64,000 nt of DNA from Lactobacillus colini (lineage in GTDB: Bacteria > Bacillota > Bacilli > Lactobacillales > Lactobacillaceae). Positions 17,623 through 28,794 of this stretch are shown here, piece after piece. The translations under genes and the position numbers were made by a program. Position 1 is the first letter of the stretch. The number at the start of each line of letters is the position of its first letter. The DNA lies in NCBI RefSeq assembly GCF_017874575.1, contig NZ_JAGGLU010000001.1, positions 186,001-250,000 of the forward strand. Reading direction: 5' to 3'. The notes under the pieces were generated by a model. It saw only the letters and a program-made list of their open reading frames with translations. It searched no databases and was not told where the DNA came from.

Positions 17623-18531
17623 ATGGAAGAAAAAAAGAATTTTAAGTCAGGTTTTGTAGCTTTAATTGGACGGCCTAATGTTGGTAAGTCTACATTATTA
17701 AATTACTTAGTTGGGCAAAAGGTAGCAATTATGTCACCTCAGCCACAAACGACTAGAAATAAGATCTCTGGTATTTATACTAATGAAAATGAGCAAATTG
17801 TATTTATTGATACGCCAGGCATTCATAAGCCAAAAAATAAATTAGATGATTTTATGGATAAGTCAAGTTATTCAGCTTTAGATGAAGTGGATGCCGTTGT
17901 ATTTATGGTAGAACCTGAACCTGCTGGTAAAGGGGATCACTATATTGCTGAACTTTTGAACAAAGTTAATAAGCCAGTAATTTTAGTAATTAATAAAATA
18001 GACATGGTTCATCCAGATAAGTTATTACCTGTTTTAGACTCTTATAAAGATCTAGGTGATTTTGCAGATATTGTACCTATTTCAGCAAGTCAAGGTAACA
18101 ATGTTTCGGAACTAATTAAGACAATTTCTGAGTACTTACCGTTAGGACCGCAATTTTATGATGAGGAACAGATTACAGATAGACCAGAATATTTTATTGT
18201 TGCAGAATTAATTCGTGAGCAAGTTTTACGATTGACTCATGAAGAAGTACCTCATGCAGCAGCGGTTGTAGTGGAGAGAATGAAGGATTATCAAGCTGGT
18301 AAGTTGCAAGTTGAAGCTACTATTTATGTAGAGCGTGATGGGCAAAAAGGTATCATTATTGGCAAGGGTGGTAAAATGCTAAAGCAAATTGGTATCGCTG
18401 CACGCCATGAAATTGAAAATCTTTTAGGTGAAAAAATTAATCTTAGATTATGGGTAAAAATTCAAAAAAATTGGCGCTCAGATCCAATCTTTTTGAAAAA
18501 AAATGGTTATAATGCTAAGGAATTACGTTAA
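17623..18531 (+). CDS. era: GTPase Era
   Basis: A 302-aa essential GTPase that binds the 3' end of 16S rRNA during 30S assembly. G1 is [12 protein letters not shown] (about 17-28), G3 [11 protein letters not shown]4 NKID, G5 SASQG. The C-terminal KH domain contains [14 protein letters not shown] (about 246-259). Full length. Its stop overlaps the recO start by one base (TAATG), giving an era-recO pair. Confidence 0.97.
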   Translation: MEEKKNFKSGFVALIGRPNVGKSTLLNYLVGQKVAIMSPQPQTTRNKISGIYTNENEQIVFIDTPGIHKPKNKLDDFMDKSSYSALDEVDAVVFMVEPEPAGKGDHYIAELLNKVNKPVILVINKIDMVHPDKLLPVLDSYKDLGDFADIVPISASQGNNVSELIKTISEYLPLGPQFYDEEQITDRPEYFIVAELIREQVLRLTHEEVPHAAAVVVERMKDYQAGKLQVEATIYVERDGQKGIIIGKGGKMLKQIGIAARHEIENLLGEKINLRLWVKIQKNWRSDPIFLKKNGYNAKELR

Positions 18532-19283
18532 TGACACGTCAATTAGTTGAAGTAGAAGGAATAGTCTTTAAAAGAAAGAAATTTAAAGAAGCCGATATTT
18601 TAGCTAAAATTCTTACTGATCAGTATGGAATCATCACTCTAGAAATCAAAGGAGCATTGAAGGCAAAATCTCGGCTAGGTGGGGCTACCTTAAACTTTTC
18701 TTATGGAAATTATGTAATTAATACTAATTTTAGAGGAATTAGTACCTTACGAACTTTCAAACAAGTAAAGCAATTTGATGAAATATATTTAGATTTATTA
18801 AAAAATTCATATGCAAGCTATTTATTAGACTTAGTTGATCATGCTTTTTTAGAATATCAGTCTATCGGAGAATACTATCCTTTAATCATGACTGCATTAA
18901 AAAAAATAAATGATGGTTTTGATGTTGAGATCATTACACAATTAGTGCAACTAAAAATGTTGAAGGCCTTTGGTGTAGAACCGCAAATGAGGAAGTGTAT
19001 AATTTGTGGCAAAGAAAAGGGAGTATTTGATTATTCAATCGAATTAGGCGGTATTATTTGCAACGATCATTTTAACGAAAATATTTCTAGAATGCATCTA
19101 CAGTCTAAAACTGTCAGCTTATTGAGAACGTTGATGTTAATAAATATTGATCAAATCTCAAATATTAATATAAGTAAACAGCTCAAGCTAGATTCTAAAA
19201 AAGTAATAGACAGAGTCTACGCTAGTTATTTGGAATTAAATTTAAAAACTAAAAAATTTTTAGATGAATTGGTCTTGCTTTAG
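18531..19283 (+). CDS. recO: DNA repair protein RecO
   Basis: A 250-aa recombination mediator that loads RecA on SSB-coated DNA with RecR. The N-terminal OB fold starts [22 protein letters not shown]. The zinc region [14 protein letters not shown] followed by GGIICNDH (about residues 152-175) is present. It is translationally coupled to era. Confidence 0.92.
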   Translation: MTRQLVEVEGIVFKRKKFKEADILAKILTDQYGIITLEIKGALKAKSRLGGATLNFSYGNYVINTNFRGISTLRTFKQVKQFDEIYLDLLKNSYASYLLDLVDHAFLEYQSIGEYYPLIMTALKKINDGFDVEIITQLVQLKMLKAFGVEPQMRKCIICGKEKGVFDYSIELGGIICNDHFNENISRMHLQSKTVSLLRTLMLINIDQISNINISKQLKLDSKKVIDRVYASYLELNLKTKKFLDELVLL

Positions 19284-19334
19284 AGAAGACTATGACTAGT
19301 TTTTTTAGCTAAAAAATGATAAAATTAACAATGT

Positions 19335-19517
19335 ATTTTGGCAAATATAAAGGATTAGAAAAGTACTAGTTCAGCGAGTGTGAGATGGTGAAAGCATACC
19401 TAGGAAAAGGCACCTTTTAGCCAATGCAAATTAAGAGCAGGAAGAATAACTTCCTGAATTAGGGTGGAACCGCGAATCAAATCGTCCCTATGCAATTTTT
19501 GCATAGGCTTTTTTTAT
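19335..19517 (+). promoter_or_regulatory. Glycine T-box riboswitch of glyQS
   Basis: Stem I has the AGTA element followed by CTAG, which pairs with descending CTAG. Then GAAAAGGCACC gives the specifier GGC (Gly) at 19409-19411 followed by A. The T-box core AGGGTGGAACCGCG is at 19461-19474. The terminator stem CCTATGCA (19487-19494) / TGCATAGG (19500-19507) is followed by T7. Uncharged tRNA-Gly should stabilise the antiterminator. Confidence 0.95.
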
Positions 19518-19543
19518 GGCCTATGTCGTAAGGAGAGAAAAAG

Positions 19544-20461
19544 ATGTCAGAAAAACTGAATATTCAGAATATGATTTTCAAATTGGAACAGTTCTGGGCC
19601 TCTAAAGGTTGTATGATTATGCCATCATATGATGAGCAAAAAGGTGCTGGAACGATGAGTCCGTATACCTTTTTGCGTGCAGTTGGGCCTGAGCCATGGG
19701 CTGCATGTTATGTTGAACCTTCAAGAAGACCAGCAGATGGGCGTTATGGTGATAATCCTAACCGCTTGTACCAACACCACCAATTCCAAGTAGTTATTAA
19801 ACCTGCTCCAGAAGATATTCAACAATATTACTTAGATAGCTTACGTGTTTTAGGAATTGAGCCTTTAGAACATGATATTCGATTTGTTGAAGATAACTGG
19901 GCTAACCCATCAATGGGATGTGCTGGTGTCGGTTGGGAAGTATGGCTTGATGGAATGGAAGTTTCACAATTTACATATTTCCAAGTGGTAGGTGAATTAG
20001 ACGTTAAGCCAACTATGAGTGAAATTACTTACGGTGTTGAGCGCTTAGCTTCATACATTCAAGATGTTAATTCTGTGTTTGATCTTGAGTGGGGCGATGG
20101 TGTACTTTATCGTGATATTTTTAAGCAGCCTGAATATGAGCACTCTAAGTATGCATTTGAAGAAAGTAATCAAGAAGAGTTGCTTAAGTTCTTTGACGTA
20201 TATGAAGCTACTGCCAAGAATTTATTAAGTAAGAACTTAATTCATCCAGCTTACGACTATATCTTAAAATGTAGTCATACGTTTAACTTGCTCGATGCAC
20301 GTGGTGCAGTTTCAGTTACTGAACGTGCAGGTTATCTTTCAAGAATTAGAAATTTAGCCCATCTTGCTGCAAAAGGATTTGTTGAAGAGCGTGAAAAGCG
20401 TGGCTTTCCATTATTAAAGCACCAAGAAGAAAAACAGAAAGCGGGGCAAGACAATGACTAA
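19544..20461 (+). CDS. glyQ: Glycyl-tRNA synthetase alpha subunit
   Basis: The 305-aa catalytic subunit of the bacterial alpha2beta2 glycyl-tRNA synthetase. It starts with the family block [29 protein letters not shown] and contains [36 protein letters not shown] and VERLASYIQ. The RBS AAGGAGAG precedes ATG 19544. The last 8 nt overlap glyS, so the subunits are coupled in translation. Confidence 0.97.
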   Translation: MSEKLNIQNMIFKLEQFWASKGCMIMPSYDEQKGAGTMSPYTFLRAVGPEPWAACYVEPSRRPADGRYGDNPNRLYQHHQFQVVIKPAPEDIQQYYLDSLRVLGIEPLEHDIRFVEDNWANPSMGCAGVGWEVWLDGMEVSQFTYFQVVGELDVKPTMSEITYGVERLASYIQDVNSVFDLEWGDGVLYRDIFKQPEYEHSKYAFEESNQEELLKFFDVYEATAKNLLSKNLIHPAYDYILKCSHTFNLLDARGAVSVTERAGYLSRIRNLAHLAAKGFVEEREKRGFPLLKHQEEKQKAGQDND

Positions 20462-22526
20462 GGATTATTTATTTGAAATTGGTACAGAAGAAATGCCAGC
20501 CCATGTTGTTTCTAAAAGTGTAAAGCAATTGGCTGACAGGACTAAAAAATTTTTAAAGGAAAATGGCTTATCTTTTAAAGATATAAAGACTTTTTCTACA
20601 CCGCGTCGCTTGACTATTTTGGTTGAAGAATTAGCTGATAAGCAAGATGATATTGATGAAGTGAAAAAGGGCCCAGCTAAAAAGATCGCTCAAGATCAAG
20701 ATGGAAACTGGACTAAGGCTGCACAAGGTTTTGCCCGTGGTCAAGGCATGACAGTCGATGACATCTATTTTGAAGAGCTAAAGGGAACAGAATATGCTTA
20801 TGTCCATGTTCAAAAGGAAGGTAAAAAAGCTTCTGATATTTTGATGGGTATGAGTGATGTTGTTAAAGCTATGACCTTCCCAACTAAGATGCGTTGGGGA
20901 AGTTATGATTTTGAATTTGTTCGTCCGATTCATTGGATGGTTTCATTATTAGATAGTGAAGTTGTGCCTGTTAAGATATTAGATATAGTTGCTGGTCGAA
21001 AGACACGCGGTCATCGCTTCTTAGGTGATAGCTTAGTTTTAGCTAATGCTGATGATTATGAAGAAGCTTTAAAGAGTCAATATGTTATAGCTAATGCAGT
21101 TGAACGTAAAGACATAATTAGAAACCAAATAGAAGAATTGGCTGCACAACACAATTGGAAAGTTAAGCTTGACAAGGGACTACTTGAAGAAGTCACTAAT
21201 TTAGTAGAATATCCAACTGTATTTGCGGGCAATTTTGATAAGAAGTATTTAAATATTCCAGATGAAGTATTAATTACTTCAATGAAGGATAATCAGAGAT
21301 ACTTTGAAGTATATGATGAAGATGGTAATCTAATTAATCACTTTATTTCTATCAGAAACGGTAATAGTGAGTACCTTGATAACGTTATTTCTGGTAATGA
21401 AAAAGTTTTAGTTGCTCGTTTAGATGATGCACAATTTTTCTATGATGAAGATAAGAAATATCCTCTATCACACTTTGTTGATAAATTAGAAAATGTATCA
21501 TTCCATGATAAGATTGGTTCAGTTTCTGAACACATGATGCGTGTTAAGATAATTGGAGACTACTTGGCTAAAAAGTTCGGACTTTCAGATGAAGTCGTAC
21601 AGGACTTTAATCGTGCAGCTGATATTTATAAGTTTGACTTAGTAACTTCAATGGTTGGCGAATTTGCTGAGCTTCAAGGAATAATGGGAACACATTATGC
21701 TCGTCTAGCTGGTGAAAAAGAAGATGTTGCTACTGCAATTAAAGAAAGTTATATGCCTATAAGCGCTGAAGGCGATTTGCCACAAACACAAGTGGGGTCA
21801 TTACTATCAGTAGCTGATAAGTTAGATACTATTATTTCGTTCTTTGGTGCAGGAATGATTCCAACATCATCTAATGATCCATATGCTTTAAGAAGAAATG
21901 CATATGGTATTGTAAGAATTCTTTTGAATGAGGGCTGGTCATTATCTATTAAAGATACTTTACCTGAATTAATTAAATTGCTCTCAGGTAAAACTCCAGC
22001 TAAACTTCCAAAGAACGAAGAATCTGAGAATGAAATTTCTGACTTTATTCGTGACCGTATTAAGCAATATCTCCAAGTTAATGACTATAAGTATGATGTT
22101 ATTGATGGTGTGCTAGCATCAAGCCAGCAAGATCCAATTGAAGTCTTAGCTGCAGCTAAGACCTTGCAAAGCCATCATGACGATGATGCTTTCAAACCAG
22201 TTGTAGAGAGTTTAACTCGCATTTCCAATATCTTAAAGAAGGCAAAATTCAAAGCTATTCCCGAAATAAACGAAGAATTACTTGATTCTGCTAGTGAAAG
22301 AGAACTTTATACAGCTGTTGCTCAATTACAAAAGCAGGAAGAATTAACTATTGCTAATTTATACAAAGGCTTCGTTGAATTGCAGCCGGTAATTGATAAC
22401 TACTTTGAAAATAATATGATTATGGATAAGAACGAAAGTGTTAAGAATAATCGCTTAGCACAGCTTGCACAAATCAATCAATTAGCAACTCGTATGGGTG
22501 ACTTAAGTAAATTAGTTATTAAATAA
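20454..22526 (+). CDS. glyS: Glycyl-tRNA synthetase beta subunit
   Basis: The 690-aa tRNA-binding beta subunit. It starts [17 protein letters not shown] and contains [21 protein letters not shown], the HD-like region around [29 protein letters not shown], the [19 protein letters not shown] block, and a C-terminal anticodon-binding-like domain. Full length. It overlaps glyQ and is followed after 18 nt by dnaG. Confidence 0.97.
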   Translation: MTKDYLFEIGTEEMPAHVVSKSVKQLADRTKKFLKENGLSFKDIKTFSTPRRLTILVEELADKQDDIDEVKKGPAKKIAQDQDGNWTKAAQGFARGQGMTVDDIYFEELKGTEYAYVHVQKEGKKASDILMGMSDVVKAMTFPTKMRWGSYDFEFVRPIHWMVSLLDSEVVPVKILDIVAGRKTRGHRFLGDSLVLANADDYEEALKSQYVIANAVERKDIIRNQIEELAAQHNWKVKLDKGLLEEVTNLVEYPTVFAGNFDKKYLNIPDEVLITSMKDNQRYFEVYDEDGNLINHFISIRNGNSEYLDNVISGNEKVLVARLDDAQFFYDEDKKYPLSHFVDKLENVSFHDKIGSVSEHMMRVKIIGDYLAKKFGLSDEVVQDFNRAADIYKFDLVTSMVGEFAELQGIMGTHYARLAGEKEDVATAIKESYMPISAEGDLPQTQVGSLLSVADKLDTIISFFGAGMIPTSSNDPYALRRNAYGIVRILLNEGWSLSIKDTLPELIKLLSGKTPAKLPKNEESENEISDFIRDRIKQYLQVNDYKYDVIDGVLASSQQDPIEVLAAAKTLQSHHDDDAFKPVVESLTRISNILKKAKFKAIPEINEELLDSASERELYTAVAQLQKQEELTIANLYKGFVELQPVIDNYFENNMIMDKNESVKNNRLAQLAQINQLATRMGDLSKLVIK

Positions 22527-22544
22527 TAGAAAAAGGGCGATTAA

Positions 22545-24338
22545 ATGGCAGGACGTATTCCAGAAAACTTCATTAATGAAGTACGCAATTCTGTCAATAT
22601 TGTTGATGTAATTAGTCAATATGTTTCGCTAGAAAAGAAAGGTAAGGATTATATTGGTCTTTGTCCCTTTCATCAAGAAAAAACTCCGTCTTTTACGGTG
22701 AGTGAATCTAAGCAGTTTTTTAAATGCTTTGGATGTGGTAAGGGAGGAAATGTGTTCAAGTTTATGATGTATAAAGAGAACTTGAACTTCCCCGAAAGTG
22801 TAAAAGCTGTAGCCAAGTTTGCAAATGTCACTATGCCAGAAGGTATAGGAATGGGTGCTGCTAAGCTAAGTCCACTAAAGCAAATGTATAAAGAAGCTAC
22901 AGAATTTTACCACCATATTTTAATGACAACAAAAATCGGTCAAAGAGCGCGCGATTATGCTGCTAAACGACAATTAAATGAAGATTTGTTGCAGCACTTT
23001 AATATAGGATATGCACCAAATAATGAGAATATTCTGTTGACATATTTACGCCAACAAGGTTATGAAAATAAGTTATTAGAAGAAAGTGGTCTTTTTGTTA
23101 AATCACAACAAGGTGAACTATTTGATCGATTTAGAGATCGATTGATGTTTCCACTGGCTGATGAGGGAGGATATACTGTTGGCTTTTCCGGGAGACGCAT
23201 TTCAGATGACCCCGAAGTTGCTAAGTATATGAATAGTCCTGAAACTGAGATTTTTAATAAATCTAAGTTACTCTTTCATTTTTTTGAAGCTAAGAAGGCC
23301 GCTCGTTCTGAGAATAGACTAATTCTTTATGAGGGATATATGGATGTGATTGCTGCCTATAGGGCTGGAATCAAGTCTGGTGTTGCCTCAATGGGAACTA
23401 GTCTAACTGAGGACCAGGTCTATATGCTTAGACGGATAACCCCGAATATTATTATTAATTATGATGGTGATAATCCAGGTGTTCATGCAGCTGAGCGTGC
23501 AACTAAGCTATTTGACAAGGTTCCAGGATTTAACTTGGGTATAGTAGTTTTACCAGATAATCTTGATCCTGACGAGTATGTGAAAAAATACGGCGTTGAA
23601 CGTTATCAAGGTGAGATTGCGGGGGCCTTAGCGCCTTTGGAATTTTTGCTTAAACGTTTAGCTTCTAAATACAATTTGCAAAATGATCGAGAAAAATTAG
23701 CCTATATTAATGAAGCTATCAAGCTAATTGCTCAAGTAAACGATCCAGTAGCAAATGATTTATACATCGAAAAGCTAGCTAAGCAAACGTCAGCAACAAG
23801 GGAATCTTTGAAGGCTAGCCTTTTAAGAGAACAGAGGAGACTTAGACAAGTCCAAAGACATAAGACTGTAGTTTCAAAAGCCAATAACTCAGATCCACCG
23901 CAAATAGATCTAGCCCCAATTCATGAGGATGAAGATCCTGCAATTATTCGTCTGTTTTATCTTTTTATTCATAGTGAAGAATCGCGCAAGTACTTATTAA
24001 GTAAAAGATTTCTTTTTCCTGATGAAAGTTATGCTGAATTAGCTGAATTATGGTTAAAGTATCATCAAAGTCATGAGAATGCGGATATTAAAGGTTTCGT
24101 AGATTTTATTCCTGATAGACTTCAGGAAATTGTTGCAAATGTAGAGATGACCGATATGCCGCCAGAATATTCCAAAAAAGAAGTAGACGATCAACTAGAG
24201 TCTTTAAGGCGCAAGAATATCCGTAAAAAATTAGCAAATTTACAGTCCGAAATTAAGGAAGCGCAGATTAAGCAAGATAATGCAACTGTGTTGAAGTTAG
24301 TAAGCGAATTGATTACACTAAAAAGGCAAGTAAATTAG
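22545..24338 (+). CDS. dnaG: DNA primase
   Basis: A 597-aa primase that makes RNA primers at the fork. The CHC2 zinc finger has C40, H43, C61, C64 ([11 protein letters not shown]...CFGCGKGG). The catalytic core and TOPRIM domain follow, with [26 protein letters not shown] and INYDGDNPG. The C-terminal part (about 430-597) is the DnaB-interacting region. It sits upstream of rpoD, the classical dnaG-rpoD macromolecular synthesis pair. Confidence 0.97.
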   Translation: MAGRIPENFINEVRNSVNIVDVISQYVSLEKKGKDYIGLCPFHQEKTPSFTVSESKQFFKCFGCGKGGNVFKFMMYKENLNFPESVKAVAKFANVTMPEGIGMGAAKLSPLKQMYKEATEFYHHILMTTKIGQRARDYAAKRQLNEDLLQHFNIGYAPNNENILLTYLRQQGYENKLLEESGLFVKSQQGELFDRFRDRLMFPLADEGGYTVGFSGRRISDDPEVAKYMNSPETEIFNKSKLLFHFFEAKKAARSENRLILYEGYMDVIAAYRAGIKSGVASMGTSLTEDQVYMLRRITPNIIINYDGDNPGVHAAERATKLFDKVPGFNLGIVVLPDNLDPDEYVKKYGVERYQGEIAGALAPLEFLLKRLASKYNLQNDREKLAYINEAIKLIAQVNDPVANDLYIEKLAKQTSATRESLKASLLREQRRLRQVQRHKTVVSKANNSDPPQIDLAPIHEDEDPAIIRLFYLFIHSEESRKYLLSKRFLFPDESYAELAELWLKYHQSHENADIKGFVDFIPDRLQEIVANVEMTDMPPEYSKKEVDDQLESLRRKNIRKKLANLQSEIKEAQIKQDNATVLKLVSELITLKRQVN

Positions 24339-24352
24339 AGGAGGCTTTTTGT

Positions 24353-25501
24353 ATGGCAGAAAAAAAGACTACCAAAATGACGACTCAAAGTGTAGCTTCC
24401 CAAGAAGGGGCTGGTTTAACACTTGATAAAGTAGTTAAGCAAATCGTTAAGGAAGTAAAAAAAGACAAGCAAATTACTGATACAGAATTTACTGAACGAT
24501 TAATTACACCTTATCATTTAGAAGGAAAAGCAGTTGACCAGCTTGTTCAGGAATTTGAAGACAATGGTATTTCTATTGTTGATGAAAAGGGTGAACCCTC
24601 TCAATTAGCTTTAAAAAAGCAAAAAGATGTTGAAAAAGCTGAATTAAAAGATATGTCTGCACCTTCAAGTGTTAGAATGAATGACCCGGTACGTATGTAT
24701 CTGAAAGAAATTGGACGGGTATCTTTGTTAAGTGCAGATGAAGAAATATCTTTGGCAAAAAGAATTGAATCTGGTGATGAAGAAGCTAAGCAAGAATTAG
24801 CTGAGGCAAACTTGCGTTTAGTTGTTTCAATCGCAAAAAGATACGTTGGACGAGGGATGTCATTTTTGGACTTAATCCAAGAAGGTAATATGGGTTTAAT
24901 GAAGGCTGTTGATAAGTTCGACTATCGATTAGGCTTCAAGTTTTCAACTTATGCTACTTGGTGGATTAGACAGGCTATTACTCGTGCAATTGCCGATCAA
25001 GCCAGAACTATTAGAATCCCTGTTCATATGGTTGAGACCATTAACAAATTGATCAGAATCCAGCGCCAATTACTTCAAGATTTAGGTCGTGAACCTACCC
25101 CAGAAGAAATTGGTGCCGAAATGGATATGCCTACTGACAAGGTTCGTGAAATTTTAAAAATTGCTCAGGAGCCAGTTTCAATGGAAACTCCTATTGGTGA
25201 GGAAGATGATTCACATTTGGGTGATTTCATTGAAGACAAAGATGCAACTAGTCCAGAACAACATGCATCTTATGAATTGTTAAAGGAACAATTGGAAGAG
25301 GTACTAGATACATTGACTGATAGAGAAGAAAATGTGTTACGTTTAAGATTCGGTCTAGATGACGGTCGTACTCGTACCCTTGAAGAAGTAGGTCGTGTAT
25401 TTGGTGTTACTAGAGAACGTATTAGACAGATTGAAGCTAAAGCTTTACGTAAACTTCGTCACCCTAGTCGTTCTAACCAATTAAAGGACTTTTTAGATTA
25501 G
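24353..25501 (+). CDS. rpoD: Primary sigma factor RpoD (sigma-A)
   Basis: The 382-aa housekeeping sigma factor. A lysine-rich N-terminal region 1.1 is followed by region 1.2 ([21 protein letters not shown]), region 2 with [27 protein letters not shown] and the -10 reading [17 protein letters not shown], region 3, and region 4 with [27 protein letters not shown] for -35 reading. The RBS AGAGGAGG is strong. A terminator follows, so trmK-nif3 is a separate unit. Confidence 0.98.
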   Translation: MAEKKTTKMTTQSVASQEGAGLTLDKVVKQIVKEVKKDKQITDTEFTERLITPYHLEGKAVDQLVQEFEDNGISIVDEKGEPSQLALKKQKDVEKAELKDMSAPSSVRMNDPVRMYLKEIGRVSLLSADEEISLAKRIESGDEEAKQELAEANLRLVVSIAKRYVGRGMSFLDLIQEGNMGLMKAVDKFDYRLGFKFSTYATWWIRQAITRAIADQARTIRIPVHMVETINKLIRIQRQLLQDLGREPTPEEIGAEMDMPTDKVREILKIAQEPVSMETPIGEEDDSHLGDFIEDKDATSPEQHASYELLKEQLEEVLDTLTDREENVLRLRFGLDDGRTRTLEEVGRVFGVTRERIRQIEAKALRKLRHPSRSNQLKDFLD

Positions 25502-25512
25502 TTTTTTTATTA

Positions 25513-25556
25513 AACGAGTTCTCTTTTTACAAAATTAGCGAGAACTCGTTTTTATT
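25513..25556 (+). terminator. Terminator of dnaG-rpoD
   Basis: A perfect 11-bp stem AACGAGTTCTC (25513-25523) / GAGAACTCGTT (25540-25550), 16-nt loop, T-run. Confidence 0.85.
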
Positions 25557-25590
25557 ATGCTAAAATTTTTAATTGAGGAGGCGATTATTT

Positions 25591-26274
25591 TTGGAAGAAA
25601 GATTAGCTCAATTAGCTAAGATGGTAGATCAGGGAGCAAGAATCGCTGATATAGGTACGGATCATGCTTACTTGCCAATTGAATTAGTAAAGGATGGTAA
25701 AGTTAACTTTGCAGTTGCGAGTGATGTAGCTAAAGGCCCCTTACAGAATGCTCAAGATGATATTGAACAGGCTGGCTTACTTACTCAAATTTCTACCAGA
25801 CTTGGTTCAGGATTGTCTACTATTAGAGAAGAAGATAAAATTGATACTGTAATTATTGCCGGAATGGGTGGAAAGCTAATGGTAGATCTACTCGAAAAAG
25901 CTAAAGAAAATAAGCAAGTATATCCTACTTTGATTTTAGAACCCAATGTTGGTGAAGCTAATGTAAGAAGTTGGTTGTCAAACAATAATTACAAAATTAT
26001 TCAAGAAAAAATCATTAAGGTTGCGGGTCATATTTATGAACTGATTAAAGCTGAGCATAGCCACAAAGCAGTTCCACTATCTTTAAAAGATATAATCTTC
26101 GGCCCTATACTGGTAAAAGAAAAGAATGAAGTTTTTCATGAGAAGTGGACTAATCAATTAGCATATCAAAAAAATTTGATTAATAATCTAAGTAAAGCTA
26201 AAAATATTAATACTGAAAAAATTAATCAATCAAAAGAATTGATAAAAATGATCAAGGAAGTAATTGAAAAATGA
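25591..26274 (+). CDS. trmK: tRNA (adenine-22-N1)-methyltransferase TrmK
   Basis: A 227-aa SAM methyltransferase making m1A22 in tRNA. Motif I is RIADIGTDHAYLPIELV, motif IV IIAGMGGKLMVDLL, and LILEPNVGEANVRSWL follows; the C-terminal coiled helix is Lys/Asn rich. The start is TTG 25591, placed by AGGAGG at 25576-25581 with a 9-nt gap; an upstream TTG at 25573 would lie inside that RBS. It overlaps the next gene by four bases (ATGA), the usual rpoD-trmK-nif3 order. Confidence 0.92.
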   Translation: MEERLAQLAKMVDQGARIADIGTDHAYLPIELVKDGKVNFAVASDVAKGPLQNAQDDIEQAGLLTQISTRLGSGLSTIREEDKIDTVIIAGMGGKLMVDLLEKAKENKQVYPTLILEPNVGEANVRSWLSNNNYKIIQEKIIKVAGHIYELIKAEHSHKAVPLSLKDIIFGPILVKEKNEVFHEKWTNQLAYQKNLINNLSKAKNINTEKINQSKELIKMIKEVIEK

Positions 26275-27068
26275 CCAAAGTTATAGATATTGTCGAAAGA
26301 TTAAGGAAAGACTTTCCAGAAGATATTGCAAGTAAAGGAGATCCTGTAGGTATCCAAATTGGTTCTTTTGACCAAAAAGTTACCAATATAATGACAACTT
26401 TAGATGTACGCCCACAAGTGGTTAAAGAAGCCGTTGAAAAGGGAGTGGACTTCATTATTAGTCATCATCCGGTAATGTTTCGTCCAGCAAAAAATTTAGA
26501 TTATTCTGATCCCCAAAATCTTATGTATGCAGATATTATAAAAAATGGCATTACAGTTTACTCAATTCATACTAATTCAGATAAGGCTCAAGATGGCTCA
26601 TCTGATTGGGAAGCAGAGGAATTAGGCTTGCAAGACGTTAAGCCATTTGCTTTAGATGAGGATGGTATAGCTATTGGACGTAAAGGTGTCCTGCCTAAAG
26701 CAATGAGTGCATATGACTTTGCTTACTATGTCAAAGATAAGATGGATATCAAAATGTCACGTTTAATTACTAATGATAATGATAAAATGATTTCTACTGT
26801 TGGCCTTATTTGCGGGGATGGAGGTAAGTTTTGGCGTCAAGCTCTTGAAGATAAATTAGATGCATTTATTACTGGTGATGTATACTATCATGTAGGTCAT
26901 GATATAGTTTCATCTGGCCTAACAGTTATTGATCCAGGACACTATACAGAAAAACTATTTAAATATAAGTTAGCTGATAGATTAAGGGAATGGAATAAAG
27001 AGAATAATTGGAAAATTTCTGTTGAGATTTCTGAAGTAACAACTAATCCATTTCAAGATTTATTTTAG
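26271..27068 (+). CDS. Nif3-like dinuclear metal-binding protein
   Basis: A 265-aa NIF3/DUF34 protein (annotated in some genomes as GTP cyclohydrolase 1 type 2 homolog; true activity unproven). Metal-binding motifs are visible: FIISHHPVMFRP, YSIHTNSDKAQDG and the C-terminal DPGHYTEKLF. It lacks the roughly 100-residue PII-like insert found in B. subtilis YqfO (about 373 aa), so it is the short form. Its start is coupled to trmK by an ATGA overlap. Confidence 0.9.
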   Translation: MTKVIDIVERLRKDFPEDIASKGDPVGIQIGSFDQKVTNIMTTLDVRPQVVKEAVEKGVDFIISHHPVMFRPAKNLDYSDPQNLMYADIIKNGITVYSIHTNSDKAQDGSSDWEAEELGLQDVKPFALDEDGIAIGRKGVLPKAMSAYDFAYYVKDKMDIKMSRLITNDNDKMISTVGLICGDGGKFWRQALEDKLDAFITGDVYYHVGHDIVSSGLTVIDPGHYTEKLFKYKLADRLREWNKENNWKISVEISEVTTNPFQDLF

Positions 27069-27083
27069 ATAAGGAGAATAATA

Positions 27084-28328
27084 ATGACTGAATATTCAAC
27101 ACTTCTACCTCGTTTTTTAAAGTATGTAAAAGTAAACTCTCGTTCTGATGAACACAGTAATCGTTTTCCTTCAACTGAAAGAGAAGAAAAGTTTCAAAAA
27201 GACGTAATTATGAGAGACCTAGAGGATTTAGGCTTAGAAGATGTTCACTACAATCAAAAAAGTGGCTGCGTAATTGCAACCATTCCATCAAATATCGATT
27301 ATGATGTACCAGTATTTGGATTGCTTGCTCATTGTGATACTGCTGATTTTAATTCAGAAGATGTTAAGCCGCAAATCACGGAGAATTATGATGGTAAGTC
27401 TAAGATACAACTAGGTGATAGCGAATTTTATCTTGATCCTGATGTTTTCCCACATTTAAAAAATTATAAGGGTAAAACTATCATTTCAGCTTCTGGTGAT
27501 ACTCTACTTGGTGGAGATGATAAGTGTGGTATTGCTGAATTAATTACATTTGCGGAATACTTGATGAATCATCCAGAAGAAAAGCATGGAAAGATTAGGT
27601 TAGCATTTACTCCAGATGAAGAAATTGGTACCGGAGCTAGTCATTTTGATGTAGATGAATTTGGTGCAGAATTTGCCTATACAGTTGATGGTGAAGCACC
27701 TGGAAAATTAGATTGGGGAACCTTTTCTGCTGCACAGTTTAGCTTAGATATTCAAGGTGTGAATGTCCATCCTGCTGTTGCTAAGGGACAGATGATAAAT
27801 GCAATACAAGTGGGGATAGAATTTCAAAATAATTTACCACAAGGTGAGGTACCAGAAGAAACATCTGGTAGAGAAGGATTTTATCATTTGATGAACTTTG
27901 ATGGTACTGTTGATAATGCTCATCTGGACTATATTATTCGTGACTTTGAACGTAAAGGTCTGGAAGAAAGAAAAAATCTTGTTAAATCTATTGTTAAGGA
28001 AATGAATGACAGATTTGGCACTGAACGCATAAAGTTGAAAATGTGGGATCAATATTACAATATGGCGGATGAACTTAAGAAAAATATGCATATTGTTGAT
28101 CTAGCTAGGGATGCTTATAAAGCAGTTGGCTTAACGATTAATGAGGATCCGGTTCGTGGTGGTACTGATGGATCACAGTTAACTTACATGGGATTACCAT
28201 GTCCAAACTTATTTGCCGGTGAAGAGAATATGCATGGCAGATATGAATATACAGTCTTAGAATCTATGTGGTTAGCTGTTGATGTTTTACGTGAAATTAA
28301 CCGTTTGAATGTGGAAAGAAATAAGTAA
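27084..28328 (+). CDS. pepT: Tripeptide aminopeptidase PepT
   Basis: A 414-aa M20B zinc aminopeptidase releasing the N-terminal residue of tripeptides in the cytoplasm. The first metal His and catalytic Asp are H83 and D85 (GLLAHCDTAD). The bridging Asp is in TLLGGDDKCGIAEL, the general base Glu in FTPDEEIGTGA, and a further metal ligand in YTVDGEAPG. PVRGGTDGSQLTYMGLPCPNLF lies near the end. It supplies amino acids to a proteolytic, auxotrophic lactobacillus. A 15-nt gap follows nif3; a strong terminator follows. Confidence 0.96.
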   Translation: MTEYSTLLPRFLKYVKVNSRSDEHSNRFPSTEREEKFQKDVIMRDLEDLGLEDVHYNQKSGCVIATIPSNIDYDVPVFGLLAHCDTADFNSEDVKPQITENYDGKSKIQLGDSEFYLDPDVFPHLKNYKGKTIISASGDTLLGGDDKCGIAELITFAEYLMNHPEEKHGKIRLAFTPDEEIGTGASHFDVDEFGAEFAYTVDGEAPGKLDWGTFSAAQFSLDIQGVNVHPAVAKGQMINAIQVGIEFQNNLPQGEVPEETSGREGFYHLMNFDGTVDNAHLDYIIRDFERKGLEERKNLVKSIVKEMNDRFGTERIKLKMWDQYYNMADELKKNMHIVDLARDAYKAVGLTINEDPVRGGTDGSQLTYMGLPCPNLFAGEENMHGRYEYTVLESMWLAVDVLREINRLNVERNK

Positions 28329-28340
28329 TATTAAGGAAAA

Positions 28341-28370
28341 GAGAGATAGCATTTATGCTATCTCTCTTTT
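28341..28370 (+). terminator. Terminator of pepT
   Basis: A perfect 10-bp stem GAGAGATAGC (28341-28350) / GCTATCTCTC (28357-28366) with a 6-nt loop and T-run. Confidence 0.93.
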
Positions 28371-28422
28371 GCATTGTTTTGCGTATTTAATGCAAAAAGC
28401 GAAAATTTTTTATTTTTTTCAC

Positions 28423-28794
28423 CTATCTTAAGTTTAATTTTACTTTTAATGCATCAGTAAGAGCAGCTGAAAAGTTAATATCAGATTCTTTCGCTAATGT
28501 CTTTTTTACAAGCTTGTTTTGTTCTTTTTCGCGTTCAAGCTTTAAATCTACTTGAACAGGAACTAAGAAATCTGGAGCAACAACATCAAACTTATCTGAA
28601 TTTTCAGTTGGTGCAAGAACGGCTTCATTGAAATCTTCTTGAGTAAGTAAGAAACCAACTAATGAATCATGGGCGCTTTGAATTGCTTCTTCTAAAGTAT
28701 TACCGAAAGTAGCGGCATTAGGCTCTAAATCTAGAAATGTTACTTCATACTAGCCATGAGAGTTCTTGTGAAATTTTGCAAAGTACAACAACAT
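28423..28794 (-). pseudogene. HicB-like antitoxin gene broken by an amber codon
   Basis: A 124-codon minus-strand frame with an excellent RBS (GGAGGA) before ATG 28794. It reads MLLYFAKFHKNSHG, then TAG at 28750-28752 (codon 15), then continues as YEVTFLDLEPNAATFGNTLEEAIQSA and on to TAG 28423-28425. The block after the stop is the HicB/DUF1902-like partial RNase H fold (usual pattern GYxVxFPDLPGxxTxGxTLEEA). A C-terminal segment ends ALTDALKVKLNLR. One base change restores the frame. No hicA-type toxin frame is visible on either side, so it is a solitary, inactivated copy or a HicB-only regulator. Confidence 0.75.

Noticed and set aside
22545..26274. Acquired island within the dnaG-rpoD-trmK region
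   Set aside because: Gene order and base use match the conserved Firmicute arrangement throughout; no repeats or att-like sites were seen.
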